DNA of 64,000 nt from Zygnema cylindricum (GCA_037447655.1 JBBHKE010001469.1:282187-346186); one strand, 5' to 3'; numbered from the stretch's first letter, positions 46,514 to 59,174 are shown. Numbers and translations are program-made. The notes: generated by a model from the sequence alone, not told the origin.

Positions 46514-49053
46514 GTAAGACTAAACACTATAATAATCCAATTGCCATTTCTGAAATGAGGTAGAATTTCATAGAAATTGGTGCTTAATAGCAATGAATGT
46601 AGCGGTAACGTTATTATTTTTCGTAGGGTACTAATTATTAAGTTTTTAATTATGTTTTATCACAAAAAAAATTTTGGCATTATGTTCAACTATTCCAAAC
46701 AACACAATTTAAATGGATGTAGGGGGAAAAAAATTGGGGGCGGGGATAGAAAAGTGGAGGGAGAGAAAAGGAGGGAGAAGGAAAAGTTGAGGCGAAAAGA
46801 GATAGTTGGATAGGGGGGGGACGGATGCTTTTAACACCATAGTCAATGTGGATCGGGAGCTTAATCCCACACCCCTTTCCCTTTCCTCAAATCCGGTGCT
46901 CTCTCCCACAATCATGTAGTGTGAAAGGGAAGTTTATTCTCACCCTTTCCCCCAACCATATTTAATGTCATATGGAAACTTACCCTCACCACTTCTTCAA
47001 ACCATATTTTGTGTGATAGGTGAGCTTACTCTCACCTCTCACACAAACAATATTTAGTGTGACAAATGAGCTTACCTTCACCCTTCCCCAACCCCGTTAT
47101 CCCTTTCTCTTTTTTTTTATCAATCTCTCTCGCCCTTTTTTTCTATTTTTGACTTTTTCTCTTTTTTTTTATCAATCTCTCTCGCCCTTTTTTTCTATAT
47201 TTGACTTGTTTTTTCTCACCCCTCTTCCCTCCCACTCCCCTTTTATCCCATTTTTCTTTCTATTTTTCAAACGAATTATTTCCGAAGCCTTAAGGCAATG
47301 TCCCTCCTTACGCCTCTTTACACAGAAACACCGGATTTAGTTTAGCATGGCAATTTTCCCATTTATATATATATTACATTGTATATTATATATAGTTTTT
47401 ATATTTATATTTGTACATATGTAGTTGTATATATATTTGTAATATATTTATAAATATATAGATGTATAAAAAAAAAAAGCAATCAAAAAACAAAGATAAA
47501 AAGTAGTTTGTAGTAGTGTAGTGTGTGTAGTAATGTAGTTTGTAGTGTTTGTGATTGTTTGTAGTTTGTAGTTTTTTTGTTTGTAGTTTTTTTTATATTG
47601 AAAAATGTTTGACCAACAGTTGACTTTGTCGCTTTCAAAGTATTCCAAACTCAAATGCTTATCGCTTCTTTTATCTTTTCAAATCTTTTTTAATTCTTTC
47701 TTTATACCTTTTTCTTCTATTTTAGTTTTGTTTGTGTTCTTTTTTTATTTTGGTTTACATTTGGTTTTTTTCCATTAGCATTCTGTTTTGTTTGTTTTCG
47801 TTTTATTTTTATTCCGTTTGTTTTTTTTTTTTTTTTTCGTTTTGTTTTCTTTACAGTTTTTTATGGTTTTAATATTTTGTTTTTATTCTATGATTTTTAT
47901 TTTTTAATTATTTTTATTTTTTACTCATTTGTCATTCTTTTTCTTTTTTAATTTTGTTTCATTTTTTCATTCTTTTGTTCTTCCATTCCATTATCTTTCC
48001 TTCCATTCCTCATTTCCTTAATTCTTTTATTTCCATTTTCTTTCATTTTTTATTTTTGCAATTTTATTTCCATTGGTCTTCTCACTATTCCATTCCGTTT
48101 GAACCCTGTTTTTTATCCGTTTTTCCGGTATTTATTTTGTTCACAGTTTGTTTTGCTCCTTTTTTATTGGATTTATGCTGTCTTTATTCCGTTCATTTTA
48201 TTTTCTTTTAATTTATTATTTTTTTTTCTATTTTTGGTCTTAATTGTTTTTTTATCCTAATTATTTTACCTTTTTTGGTGTGTTTGTATTTTAATTTTAT
48301 TCCAATTTTTAATTTGTGTTTCTCATATTCAATTTCAAAGCTTATTCTATTTATTATCTGGTAGTTTTCTCATTTTAGTGTATATTTACGCAGTTTATTT
48401 ATTTTTTGTGGTTTTCTTCCCATTTTATATTTTTTTCTATTTAAACTGTTTTTTTGTTTTTTTATTGTCTTTCTCTTTTTTTAGAATGTTGTGATTATTG
48501 TTATTCTGTTTTACTTGTACCATTATTAAAATTCTATACTAATCTTGTCCTCTCTTTCTTAAGTTTTGTTTTTTTTTTTTTTTAAGTCTGTTTTTTTTGT
48601 ATACAATAGGTTAATTTAGTAAAGTTATCTTTCCTTTCGTTTTGCTTGTTTGGGGAGCTTACCCTCACCCTTTTACCAAACCATATTGAGTGTGACAAGG
48701 GTGCTTACTCTCACCTCTGTCACGTATTTTATTTGGTGTGAGGGGGGAGCTTACCCTCACCCTTCGCCCAAAACATATTTAACGTGTTACTAAATAATGT
48801 GGGTTTCGTACAAGGAGTGAAAGGGAGAAAAAAAAACAAAAAAAGGAGTTAAGTGTGTTAAGTTCGTCATTTAACTAAAAAGGCATCTTTAAATAACACT
48901 TATTTGTATTTACGATTTCTATGTTGGGTAAGTGCAAATGTACATAACCAAAGTTCATATTTTTTTTCTTTAATTTAATTTGTATACTAGTCCAAATAGA
49001 TCGAAAGCGTTTCTAAAAAGGTGGGGAGGTTGATGGTTTGGATGGTGGTATAG
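46514..49053. other. Large intron between LRR exons 4 and 5
   Basis: GA patch 46725-46830, minisatellite 46840-47100, CT patch with a duplicated TTTTTTTTATCAATCTCTCT near 47105 and 47165, a T-rich stretch 47640-48640, minisatellite 48645-48790. No gene supported. Confidence 0.6.
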
Positions 49054-49125
49054 AGATTTATATAAAAACCAGTTGAGTGGAAGCATTCCATCATCCTTTG
49101 GTCAACTTACAAAGCTCGAAAGATT
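49054..49125 (+). CDS. LRR exon 5 (72 nt)
   Basis: After GGTGGTATAG the frame reads DLYKNQLSGSIPSSFGQLTK then LERL, ending TT|GTAAGAC. Phase 2-2. Confidence 0.5.
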
Positions 49126-49634
49126 GTAAGACTAAACACTACACAGAGCCAGTTGCTATTTCAAAAATGAGTTAGAATTTCATCGAAAATGGTGTTGAAT
49201 GGCAATGGATGTAACGATAACCTTTCTCTTTTAGGGTACTATTTTTGAAGTTATTTATTATAGTTTACCATAGAAATTTAAGGCATATTGTGCAAGCATT
49301 TATTTTTACATCAACAAAGAGCACAATTTAAGTTTATGTAGGGAAAAAAAAGAGAGGAACAAGGAGCGAAATAAGGAGAGAAAGAAAAAGAGGAAAAGAA
49401 AGTCAAGCGGTAGAGGAGAATATTTTTATCATGTTTTAGTATTGTGTTTTTATGTTTTTATTGTATCTATTATTGAAATTTTATACTAATCTTAATCTCT
49501 TTTTATTTAGTTTTTTATTTTTTGTAAGTCTCCAGTTTAATTCAGTCTAATTTTGTTTATGTTTGTTGTTATTTTGTTTGGGGAGCTTACCCTCACTCCT
49601 TCCCCGATACCATGTTTAGTATGACAAGGGTGCT

Positions 49635-50094
49635 TACCCTCACTCTTGTCCCAAACTTTATGTGGTGTGATAGGGGAGCTTACCCTCACCCTTCCCCCAA
49701 ACTATATATAGTGTGGAACTAAACATGACCAACGAGGGTGACCTCCTCCCACCACCAAAATACGCAAATAATACCCAAAAAAGTACACCGAAAAGACCAA
49801 AAAGCTGGGAAATATATCCGCAAATATGTAATGGAAATATAAAAAATATTAGAGAAAATACCCTAGTATTATATATATGTATCATTTATATATATTTTTT
49901 CATTAAATTTGTGGATATATTTCTGTTTTTTGGTGTACTTTTCTGGGTATTATTTGCGTATTTTGGTGGTGGGAGGGTGTGGGAGGGGTGGGTCACCCTC
50001 GTTGGTCATGTTTAGTACCACACTTGGGGGAAGAGTGAGGGCAAGTTCTCTTATCACACCAAATAAAGTTTGGGACAAAGGTGAGGGTAATTTT
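49635..50094. repeat. Inverted repeat, ~210-bp arms, in LRR intron
   Basis: Left arm about 49635-49855 (minisatellite unit, ACTAAACATGACCAACGAGG, CCACCACCAAAATACGCAAA) and right arm about 49893-50094, its reverse complement with small indels, around a ~40-bp AT-rich spacer. A transcript would fold into a long hairpin. Confidence 0.8.
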
Positions 50095-50243
50095 AATTAA
50101 TTACTTTTACGACTTCTATGTTGGGTTAGAGCAACATAACTAGAGTTTATACTTGTTTTCTTTTATTTTTTGTATTTCAGTCCAAATCAATAGAAGGCAT
50201 TTTTGAAAGGGTGGGAGGGTTGATGGGTTGGATGGAGTTACAG

Positions 50244-50312
50244 ACATCTATCTGACAAACAGTTGAGTGGAAGCATTCCACCCATCTATCTAAACAATTT
50301 TTTCAACTACTT
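50244..50312 (+). CDS. LRR exon 6 (69 nt, degenerate)
   Basis: After GGAGTTACAG the frame reads HLSDKQLSGSIPPIYLNNFF then NYL, ending TT|GTAAGAC. The GQLTNL half has been replaced and one codon is lost, but the frame stays open with phase 2-2. Confidence 0.45.
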
Positions 50313-50539
50313 GTAAGACTAAACACTACACGAAGCCAATTGCTATTTCTAAAATTAGTTAGAATTTCTTCAGAAATTGTGCTTAATAGCAATGAATGTA
50401 ACGGTTACATCATTTTTATTTGTGGGGTACTATTTTTTAAGTTATTAATTATATTTTACGATAGAAATTTAAAGCATAATATTCAGCTACTCTTACATTT
50501 TTCAAATTAACAAACAACACAATTTAAGTCGATGTAGGG

Positions 50540-51415
<876 letters not shown>

Positions 51416-51888
51416 GTATGTTTAATTGCCTTTGTCTATCATGTTTTGAAAAATAAATATGAACTTATTCTGCATATTGTTTTGTTTTACATTGCTTAAC
51501 TTTTCATTCAATTTTAAAATATATTTGTTTTTTTTAGAGTCTTATGAAATATAATTCTCTCCAAATAAAGCATAAAAGTCAAAAAACAAAAAAATAAATT
51601 ATAGAAATATTAAAAGCCAAAGAAAAATTAAACTTACCAAAAGCCTTAATAAGTTCGTAGACGTTTTTGTTATCCAAGGAATAACATGTAAAGACCATAA
51701 ATGTCTCCACCTCCTACCCCGCATTTGTACCTCCCATATGTTATTAAATTTAAAGGATAAAATAATAATAAAAAAATAATTCCTTTCACGTGCAATATCC
51801 AATTAAAAGAGTGAGAGAATGGGTGCATAGTCAAAAGTCATTAACTGTTCTATGTTTAATTTTTTCCATCGACGGGTTTCGTGAACAG
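51416..51888. other. Intron before terminal LRR exon (start of segmental duplicate 2)
   Basis: Collinear with 17100-18267. AT-rich; ends GGTTTCGTGAACAG, the same acceptor as in copy 1. Confidence 0.6.
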
Positions 51889-52171
51889 TATGGTTTTCAA
51901 CAACTATTTCACTGGGCCCGTTCTACAAGTCAAAGGACACCCAGCATGTACAGAATTGGTTGGAAATTGCCTTTTTAACTCGAGCCTCCCACCTGGATGC
52001 CAACCTAGTGCCCAGCGTAGTAAAAGCGATTGTGACGCGTTTTGCAATGCTACCCAGGGGGGAGGGCCTTGTGGGGGAACGGCATTTGCTCCGATATCAC
52101 AAATGGGTCGACACCTACATGTGCTTCCAACCAAGGCTACACTGATATAGCAAGCAAATACACATGCAAAT
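51889..52171 (+). CDS. Receptor-like copy 2: last LRR plus EGF-like exon (one-base frameshift)
   Basis: Phase-2 acceptor. Reads NNYFTGPVLQVKGHPAC, GNCLFNSS, DCDAFCNATQ, then GGPCGGT. The frame then breaks: in the next frame the sequence continues GICSDITNGSTPTCASNQGY then TDIASKYTCK to the donor AAAT|GTAAGT. Together these give an EGF-like Cys pattern (PCGG.GIC...PTC..N.GY...YTC). A one-base deletion around 52078-52085 explains the shift; uninterrupted translation ends at TAG near 52150. Extracellular domain following the LRR array; ligand unknown. Decayed or a sequencing error. Confidence 0.6.
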
Positions 52172-52228
52172 GTAAGTCCTCATTATCTCTGCCAAAAAAT
52201 TGATCTTTTTCGCAATTTAGGCTTTTAT

Positions 52229-52788
52229 TGATAAGATCTTACACAAAAATCAGAGTGCAAGACTACAGCGGAAGCATGCAAAAAAAAAAATTCACACGAG
52301 AATGAACTGTCCACGAAAGCCAATATATTTCATGGACATTTTCTCCCATAAAAGATTAACTTCCTACTCCCTCTAAGCTGCAGTATATAGTACAGTTATT
52401 GTGACGTCACTACTTCAAAATCTACCCAAATCATATAGTGCGCACTAAGTGCGTACAAGTCAAAACGTGTCAACAGCGAAACACAAAGAACTGCCGGCAC
52501 AACTCACACGTACGACCAAAACTAACTAAAGACAAAACATACATACTAACCGTACACACCAAACGAAACATAACCTGGTCATAGTCAAACTGAATCTCCA
52601 AGAATCCAAGAAAACTACAATCCACTACACGACTAAATAAAACCACTCGTGACCACTAACTTAGCGCAATGACAAATTAATCAGCCGCGCGAAAGACCGC
52701 GACGGCCGACTACAACTTAGACTGAAAAAGACAAAATAGTCGGCCGCGCGACAGACCGCGACGGTCGATTACAAATTTTGACTTAACA
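52229..52788 (-). repeat. 3' LTR of Copia B
   Basis: 560 bp, TG/CA ends. Carries TGATAAGATC where the other LTR has TGATAGGATC. No polypurine tract adjoins its inner end. Confidence 0.95.
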
Positions 52789-54825
52789 GTAAAGAAGTAT
52801 ATTATAATTATGGTAAATTTTCTCAATAAAGGTAGGATAACTATGGACGAAGATAAGATCACAGGACTTTTGAATGCCTTACCAAAAAAGTTACTTCATC
52901 TCAAACAAATCATAAGTGTAAGGGACAAATGCACATTTGAATATCCGTTAATTTTTTGAAAAATGCAGAACAGAAAGGTATTCTGTCGAAAAGGTCTAAC
53001 AGTAAAGGAACACTCAATGTTACCTCACCCAATGTCACTCATATTAATTATCTCCACGGCAAAGGGGGCAGTAGAGGTGGGGGTCCTAGAGGAACTAGTG
53101 GAGATTTTAGAGGAAGGGGTCAGTTAAGCGGCTCTAAAGATCACAAATCTTAGTCTGAAACATTACCTGTTATCGCTGTAATATGCTTGGTCACATCTCA
53201 GCTGCTTTCCCAGATAAAGAAAAATAGTGACATTATTGTGGAAAGTGGAGCCACATCAAGCCAGAATGCTTTGCTAAGAATGACGGTGGCGGCAATAAAG
53301 GCGGTCGCAATGGTGGTCGAAGAGTAGGTCGAAATGGTGGAAGAGGTGGCGGCCGTGGAGGTCGCTTCAGTGGCCATGGAAATTTTCTTAACACGAAAAA
53401 TTTTGAAGGAGAAGAAGGCCAAAGTTTCGCCTTGTTAAACTTTCCTGCCACCATGTGTGACGACACCAAATCCGAAAAAGATTGGGTAATCGATTCGGGT
53501 TCGTCACACCACGCTTGCACTGACGCAACCCTATTTGACGATATGTTCGAGTTAACAATTCCAAAGCGCATCACGGTGGCAAGTGGTGACGTCATGACGG
53601 TTGGAACTCTCGGTACTATACGACTAAATTTGCTTACGTACAACGCCAATGGAACAGAATACTTATCTGAAACTAAATTAAACTAAATTATTGAACGCAT
53701 TGTATATTCCTAACGGCTCAATGAACTTACTATCCATACCTCAAATGCAACAAACCGGATCTAGCGTTCTCTTGTACGGTGACGGGACGATTCAAATCTT
53801 ATGAAAGGACGGAGTCGTATTTAGAGATGCATTGTGACAGAATCCATGCACAACAAGTTAATATGGAAACAGCCGACCAGATCTCCTACCTCCAATGGCA
53901 CAATAAGCCAATTTATGAATTAAAGGGAAATTTGAGCTTGTGGCATCATCGTATGTGCCACACCTTAGAAGGAAATTTAAGTTGTATGATCAAAACGGAT
54001 TGTGTAACTGGTTAAGACCTCACATCAGGGGAAAGGTTCAATCGATGTGAGGGTTGCAACCAAGGTCGACAAATCCGCAAGCCTCACCCAATTAAGGATC
54101 CCATGTATAGAGCTCATAATTTATTGGAGCTCGTCCACGTCGATTTATGTGGACACATAAAACCAGAAAGCGTCGGTGGAAATCGGTATTTTATGGCGAT
54201 CGTCAATGATTTTTCCCAATACTCTTGGGTTAATCTTATAAAACGGAAATCTGACGCATTAGAGAAGTTTAAAGAATGGCGTGTAATGGTTCAACGCCAG
54301 TGTGACTAGAAATTAAAATCTTTTCGGTCGAATAACTGCGGTGAATTTATAGTCATTGAAGGCTATTACAAGGAATAGGGAATTTGACAACAATTCACCG
54401 CACCTTACTCCTCGAAATCAAATAGAATTGTCAAGAGAAAAAATCGGACATTGCAGGAAATGGTCCGGGCAATGGTCCATACTTCGGGTAACCAAGTCTA
54501 TTTGTGGGGAGAAGCAATCCTTAGGGCAAATTATATTTGCAATTGTCGTCTTACCTCCATTTTTGGAGATAAGAATCCCTATGAACAGTGGCATGGCCGA
54601 AAGCCTACAATTCATCATCTCATAATTTGAGGATGCCGAGTCACTGCATACATTGAACAAACTAAGAGGAAAGGGAAATTTGCCGCAAGAACTTGGTCCG
54701 GAATTTTCGTCGGATATAGCTCGAAGGGAACCTTATACCGAATGTATGATCCGGAAAATCACATTGTGGAAGAATCCCGTAATGTTGACTTTCCTGAAGA
54801 TTTAAAATCTATGATTCAAAAATCG
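52789..54825 (+). pseudogene. Opposite-strand Copia fragment C (Gag to integrase) inside element B
   Basis: Decayed plus-strand fragment. It has a Gag end (MDEDKITGLLNALPKKLL), zinc knuckles (CYRCNMLGHISAAF with the last Cys changed to Phe, then YCGKWSHIKPEC), and a Gly/Arg-rich stretch. Protease DSGSSHHACTD lies in the open segment 53432-53686. The pre-integrase HHRMCHT follows, then integrase HVDLCGHIKPESVGGNRYF and the final GYSSKGTLYRMYDP, ending at NVDFPEDLKS. Several stops. Similar to but clearly diverged from element B. The junction to element B RT is at about 54821-54826 with only a few bases of shared sequence. Confidence 0.85.
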
Positions 54826-55785
54826 GCTCACGACAGAAACTGCGGCTGAAATATCGGGTCGCGTGGCCACACTTAAATACATCAAACTTCCAACGGCCTC
54901 ACGATAGGGCACGTGGACAGTTTCCTCCTCCTCAAATTTGCGATATTGTAGTTTGGAATCTAGTGGTGTCAAAACCGGCTTAGAATCCAACATAGCAAAT
55001 TTAGTTAGTACTTCTTTGCAATATTGTGCTTGTGATAATTTAATATCCCCATTTTCGTACCTTAAAACTTCCACTCCAAGAATATATCGTACGTCCCCCA
55101 AATCTGTGACTTTAAAATGTAGACGTAGGTACTCCTTCAATTCCGCGATTCGCGTCAACTTGTCACATATCATCAAAAAATCATCCACGTAGACAGAAAA
55201 TATAATTTGGTCTTCCCCCTCACCTTTTACGTAAACTCCAAAGTCTGAAACTGTTCGGACGAATCCAAATTCGGTAAGGACTTTGTGTAATCGTAAATAC
55301 CAAGTCCTTGGTGCTTGCTTAAGTGCGTACAAGGACTTTCGCAGCCGCCATACCTTCCCCTCCTTCGACACTACTCCCTCCGGAACTTTCATATAAACCT
55401 CCTCCTCTAAGTCACCATTCAAGAACGCCGTCTCTACGTCCATTTGGTGAATGTGCTTTTTGCCGGCAGCGGCAATAGCAATAATCATCCTCAAAGAATC
55501 AAACTTAACAACCGGTGCATATGTCACCGTATAATCTATCCCCTCCCTTTGTTGAAAGCCCTTGCAAACTAGCCGAGCCTTATGTTTTACTACTTCCCCC
55601 GATGCACCAGTTTTGGTTTTAAAAATCCACTCCGCATCAATCGCCTTTTTACCCTCCGGTAGGCTTACCTCCTCAAACGTACGATTGTCGATAATAGATT
55701 GAAGTTCTCGCTCCCACGCCGGTTTCCAATGCTTCTCCCAATCGCATGATTTTCGTGCTTCCACATACGATTGCGGATCGCCCGG
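54802..55785 (-). pseudogene. Copia B reverse transcriptase, truncated
   Basis: Open from about 55785 to 54802 (the first possible non-ATG start is at 55764). Reads the RT domain: KSCDWEKHWKPAWERELQSI, MDVETAFLNGDLEEEVYM, YALKQAPRTWY, catalytic YVDD, and then SAAVSVVSRF where it runs into fragment C, giving the foreign end LNHRF. RNase H is absent. It is out of frame with the upstream ORF by one base: relative to element A, one nucleotide is missing near 55786, after the UAG-CAA-UCA signal. Confidence 0.85.
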
Positions 55786-55799
55786 CTTATTTCACATAA

Positions 55800-55808
55800 T
55801 GATTGCTA
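55800..55808 (-). promoter_or_regulatory. UAG-CAA-UCA stop context at end of Gag-PR-IN ORF (element B)
   Basis: Minus strand: ATT TTA TAG CAA TCA TTA TGT GAA. Same stop and six following bases as element A at 9821-9829, though flanking codons differ (CTT versus ATT before it). Matches the UAG-CAR-YYA readthrough consensus. Confidence 0.55.
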
Positions 55809-58800
55809 TAAAATAAAATCATCCTCCCTCTCCGCTGAAATAAAATAATATGAATTTTCCACATTCCCCTTACCATCAAAAGAAAGATGAGCTGGTTTCT
55901 TTCCCCTATTTTCTCGCATACTCCTCCTCGGCTCAAATTCTTTCTCCTCCTTTGCCGATTCTTTTTCAATGACATTTGGACCACTCGATTTAGAAGATGA
56001 AGATTTCCTCGTGTCCGAAGACATTCGGGAATCTTCGCTTCGTGAATCCCCACCAATGTTATCAAAATTTACATTTTCCACAATTTTACCTTTCCCCCTC
56101 TTAACATTGGAGGTGGATTCCGGCTCAATTTCCGAATCCGAACCCTCAATGTCATTAAGATCACCAATTTCAAATTCCTCATGAAAATCAAGATTAGAAT
56201 GTCGCTTAGCCGATCGAGAGATTGTGGATAATAAATCCTCGTGAAAATCCACATTCCTCGATTCCTCAATGACATTCCGAATCGGATCATAAACTCGATA
56301 AAGACTCCCTTTAGTGCTATACCCCACAAAATAACCACTCCAACTCCTCGATGCAAATTTACCCTTCCTCTTTTGTGCTTGAATATAAACCGACGCACGA
56401 CATCCCCAAATCCGAATGTGGTGTAGACTAGGTTTTCGCCCAAACCACAACTCATACGGAGTTTTATCACACGAAACCGACGTGATTCGCCGATTGCAAA
56501 TATAATTCGCCGTTAAAATTGCATCGCCCCATAAATAAATACTCCTCCCGGATCCGTGTACCATGGATCGTACCATTTCTTGAAGAGTGCGGTTCTTCCT
56601 TTCCGCAACGCCATTTGATTCCGGTGAGTAAGATGCGGTATATTGGTGAGAAATTCCCCACTCTTTACAATAAGGATCAAAAGCAAGAAATTCCCCTCCG
56701 TTATCCGATCTAATAGATTTTAACTTTCTCTCACATTGCCTTTCGGCCATCACATGCCACTCTTGAAAGCGTAAAAATGCTTCGGATTTGTGTTTAAGTA
56801 ATATTACCCATGTGAAGCGAGAGAAGTCGTCCACCACCACCATGATATATTTGTTTCCACCAATCGTCTCCTGTTTCACATCCCCACATAAATCAATATG
56901 CACAAGATCAAGCGGATGCTTGGATCGATGCATCGGATCCTTAGCCGGATGCGGCTTTCGGATTTGTCTCCCCTTACTACACCCCTCACATCCATTAATT
57001 TTCTCTCCCGACGCTAAGTCTAATCCCCTCACGCTTCCATTTTTAATCATCCGTCGTAAACTCGTCTCGGATGTGTGACACATCCAGTGGTGCCACAAGG
57101 TTAAATCGCCTTTCAATTCCGAGATTTGCGAAATAATGCCATTGGAATTCGGTTGGGATTTCGGCCGACGCCATTTTAGTCGACTATGCATAAAATCCGT
57201 GACTTCTCCTTCACCTATTTGTACACCATCAGATCGTACAATTTTTATTGTGGAATCTCCGTACGCAAGTACACTGCCGCCCGCTCGTTGAATCTGCGGT
57301 ACACTGAGAAGGTTCACTGAACCTTCGGGTAAGTACAAAACATTAGTTAATTGAGTTTGCGTAACTTTTTCTACCCCACGTGAGTCCAAACTTGGTAAAT
57401 CCAACCGTACAGTACCCACGGTACTTATCGAAATCACTTGTCCACTTGCGACAGTGATTCGTTTTGGTACTGTGAGTTCGCGAAAATCGTCAAAGAGTGA
57501 AGCGTCAGTACAAACGTGATGTGACGCTCCAGAGTCAATAATCCACTCTTTTTCATGTAATGTAGAACATGCCAAAAGATCAAGCGACAGGTTAAGGGCG
57601 GAAAATATTTGCGCTTCGTCGCCTCCCTCAAAGTAATCGTCACCCATAAAGTGTCCTCCTCCTCTTCCATGGCGGCCTCCATGACCACCGCGGCCGCCAA
57701 AACGACCGCCGCCGCGTCCACCGTATCGGCCGCCGCCATCTCCTCTACTGCCGCCGCTTCCTCTACCGCCGCCGCCTCCTCTACCGCCGGCTCCTCCATT
57801 TTCAGCCTTTGAATAACATTGGGGGCTAATATGGCCCCATTTCCCGCAAAAATGGCATTGACGCTCCTTATCCGGGCAAGAAGCCGCCATGTGGCCAAGT
57901 TTGCCGCACTGAAAACAAGCAATATTGGTTAGATCTGAGTATCCGGGTTGGGAAGGAGATCTCCCGGCCCTTTCGTGTCCTCTTCCCCCTCTTCCTCTCG
58001 GATTTCCACCTTTTCTACCTCCTCTTCCCCGAATATAATTTAGATCGGGCGTTTCCGGTGTCGTCGCATTGAGGGAACTGGTCGGTTGGGGTCCCCTCGA
58101 TGAACTCGGACGATTCGCCTCGGTGGATTTGAGGAAAGTGATAATCGAATCCAAAGTGTTCGAATCCCTCGATAAAAGAATGTCCCTTAAATGTATCATT
58201 TTCTCCGGTAAGGCATGGATGAAGACCGATGCCTTATCCCTCTCATCGATGAACTTTCCCAAGTTTGCGAGTTGCTCGATAATAATATTGAATCTCTTCG
58301 CGGCTTCATCGATCGACTCACTCGACTTGACCTTAAATGAGGTATAATCGGTATAAATGTGTTGCCCTTTATTTTGAAGACTCTTTTCGAAGTGATTCTC
58401 AAGAGCCACCCAACAATCATGAGCGAATCTTCGGGTAAGGAATAGATCATGTATAGAAGTGCTACATGATTGAAATAAACCGCCGATAGCGGAAAGATTT
58501 TTCTTCGTCCACACACGATAAGCTCTCCGATCAGAGGTAGGCATCTTATCCACCCCTTTTACCACCTTCCAAAGCCGTTTCAATTTAAATTGACCTTTGA
58601 TATATTTCTTCCACGATTGATAATTTGTCCCATTGAATATGACAATCTTGCCGGACATAGATTCAACCGGTTCGTCCCCTTCACTCCAATCATCAAGATC
58701 GGAATCATCATCGATTGGAAGTTTCCCCTTTCGAATTAAATCCCTCGTCTCCTCTTCATCTCCTCCACCTCCTTCCGTATCGCCGATGCTTTGATCCGGA

Positions 58801-59129
58801 ATCGGATCTCCGAATAATGGAGATCTAGTAACACGGTTTGCCTCGGAGATTCGCTGATCCACATAACGGAAAAGACCATCCATCAGTTTTTGGAGACGAT
58901 CTCCCATCGCGTCATCTTCCTCCTTCTTTTTCCCTTCATTCTCCTCTTTTTGACCGACCGGATCGATCGGGACGGTCTCCTCAAAAGTTTTGCCGGTGAA
59001 AGCAAATGGAGTTTCTACTTCCGGATCCGAAGATGATTCGGATGGATCCGGAGGATCCGGATCCGGAGGTTGCGGAAATATCGGAGAAGGCATCAAAGGA
59101 GAAGGGGTATTTTTCTTCTTTCTCCCCAT
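55806..59129 (-). CDS. Copia B Gag-protease-integrase polyprotein
   Basis: ATG at 59127-59129 in a strong GCCGCCATGG context; about 1107 codons to UAG. Order by residue: acidic N-terminal region; Gag core (about 160-350, FNGTNYQSWKKYIKGQFKLK, then FAHDCWVALENHFEKS); Gly/Arg-rich and two CCHC zinc knuckles at about 405-440 (CFQCGKLGHMAASC and CHFCGKWGHISPQC); RGG-rich stretch; protease at about 530 (WIIDSGASHHVCTD); pre-integrase HH-CC finger (LWHHWMCHT to CEGCSKG); integrase catalytic D at HIDLCGD and D..E in SDNGGEF ... SNGVAERKNR; acidic linker ending DDFIL. It packages and integrates the element's DNA. Fully open, so a recently active family is likely. Ends before RT, unlike standard one-ORF Copia. 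Confidence 0.92.
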   Translation of the reverse strand: MGRKKKNTPSPLMPSPIFPQPPDPDPPDPSESSSDPEVETPFAFTGKTFEETVPIDPVGQKEENEGKKKEEDDAMGDRLQKLMDGLFRYVDQRISEANRVTRSPLFGDPIPDQSIGDTEGGGGDEEETRDLIRKGKLPIDDDSDLDDWSEGDEPVESMSGKIVIFNGTNYQSWKKYIKGQFKLKRLWKVVKGVDKMPTSDRRAYRVWTKKNLSAIGGLFQSCSTSIHDLFLTRRFAHDCWVALENHFEKSLQNKGQHIYTDYTSFKVKSSESIDEAAKRFNIIIEQLANLGKFIDERDKASVFIHALPEKMIHLRDILLSRDSNTLDSIITFLKSTEANRPSSSRGPQPTSSLNATTPETPDLNYIRGRGGRKGGNPRGRGGRGHERAGRSPSQPGYSDLTNIACFQCGKLGHMAASCPDKERQCHFCGKWGHISPQCYSKAENGGAGGRGGGGGRGSGGSRGDGGGRYGGRGGGRFGGRGGHGGRHGRGGGHFMGDDYFEGGDEAQIFSALNLSLDLLACSTLHEKEWIIDSGASHHVCTDASLFDDFRELTVPKRITVASGQVISISTVGTVRLDLPSLDSRGVEKVTQTQLTNVLYLPEGSVNLLSVPQIQRAGGSVLAYGDSTIKIVRSDGVQIGEGEVTDFMHSRLKWRRPKSQPNSNGIISQISELKGDLTLWHHWMCHTSETSLRRMIKNGSVRGLDLASGEKINGCEGCSKGRQIRKPHPAKDPMHRSKHPLDLVHIDLCGDVKQETIGGNKYIMVVVDDFSRFTWVILLKHKSEAFLRFQEWHVMAERQCERKLKSIRSDNGGEFLAFDPYCKEWGISHQYTASYSPESNGVAERKNRTLQEMVRSMVHGSGRSIYLWGDAILTANYICNRRITSVSCDKTPYELWFGRKPSLHHIRIWGCRASVYIQAQKRKGKFASRSWSGYFVGYSTKGSLYRVYDPIRNVIEESRNVDFHEDLLSTISRSAKRHSNLDFHEEFEIGDLNDIEGSDSEIEPESTSNVKRGKGKIVENVNFDNIGGDSRSEDSRMSSDTRKSSSSKSSGPNVIEKESAKEEKEFEPRRSMRENRGKKPAHLSFDGKGNVENSYYFISAEREDDFIL

Positions 59130-59174
59130 GGCGGCCAAACTAGCCACCCTTCTACACCTCAAAGGAGCACACAA

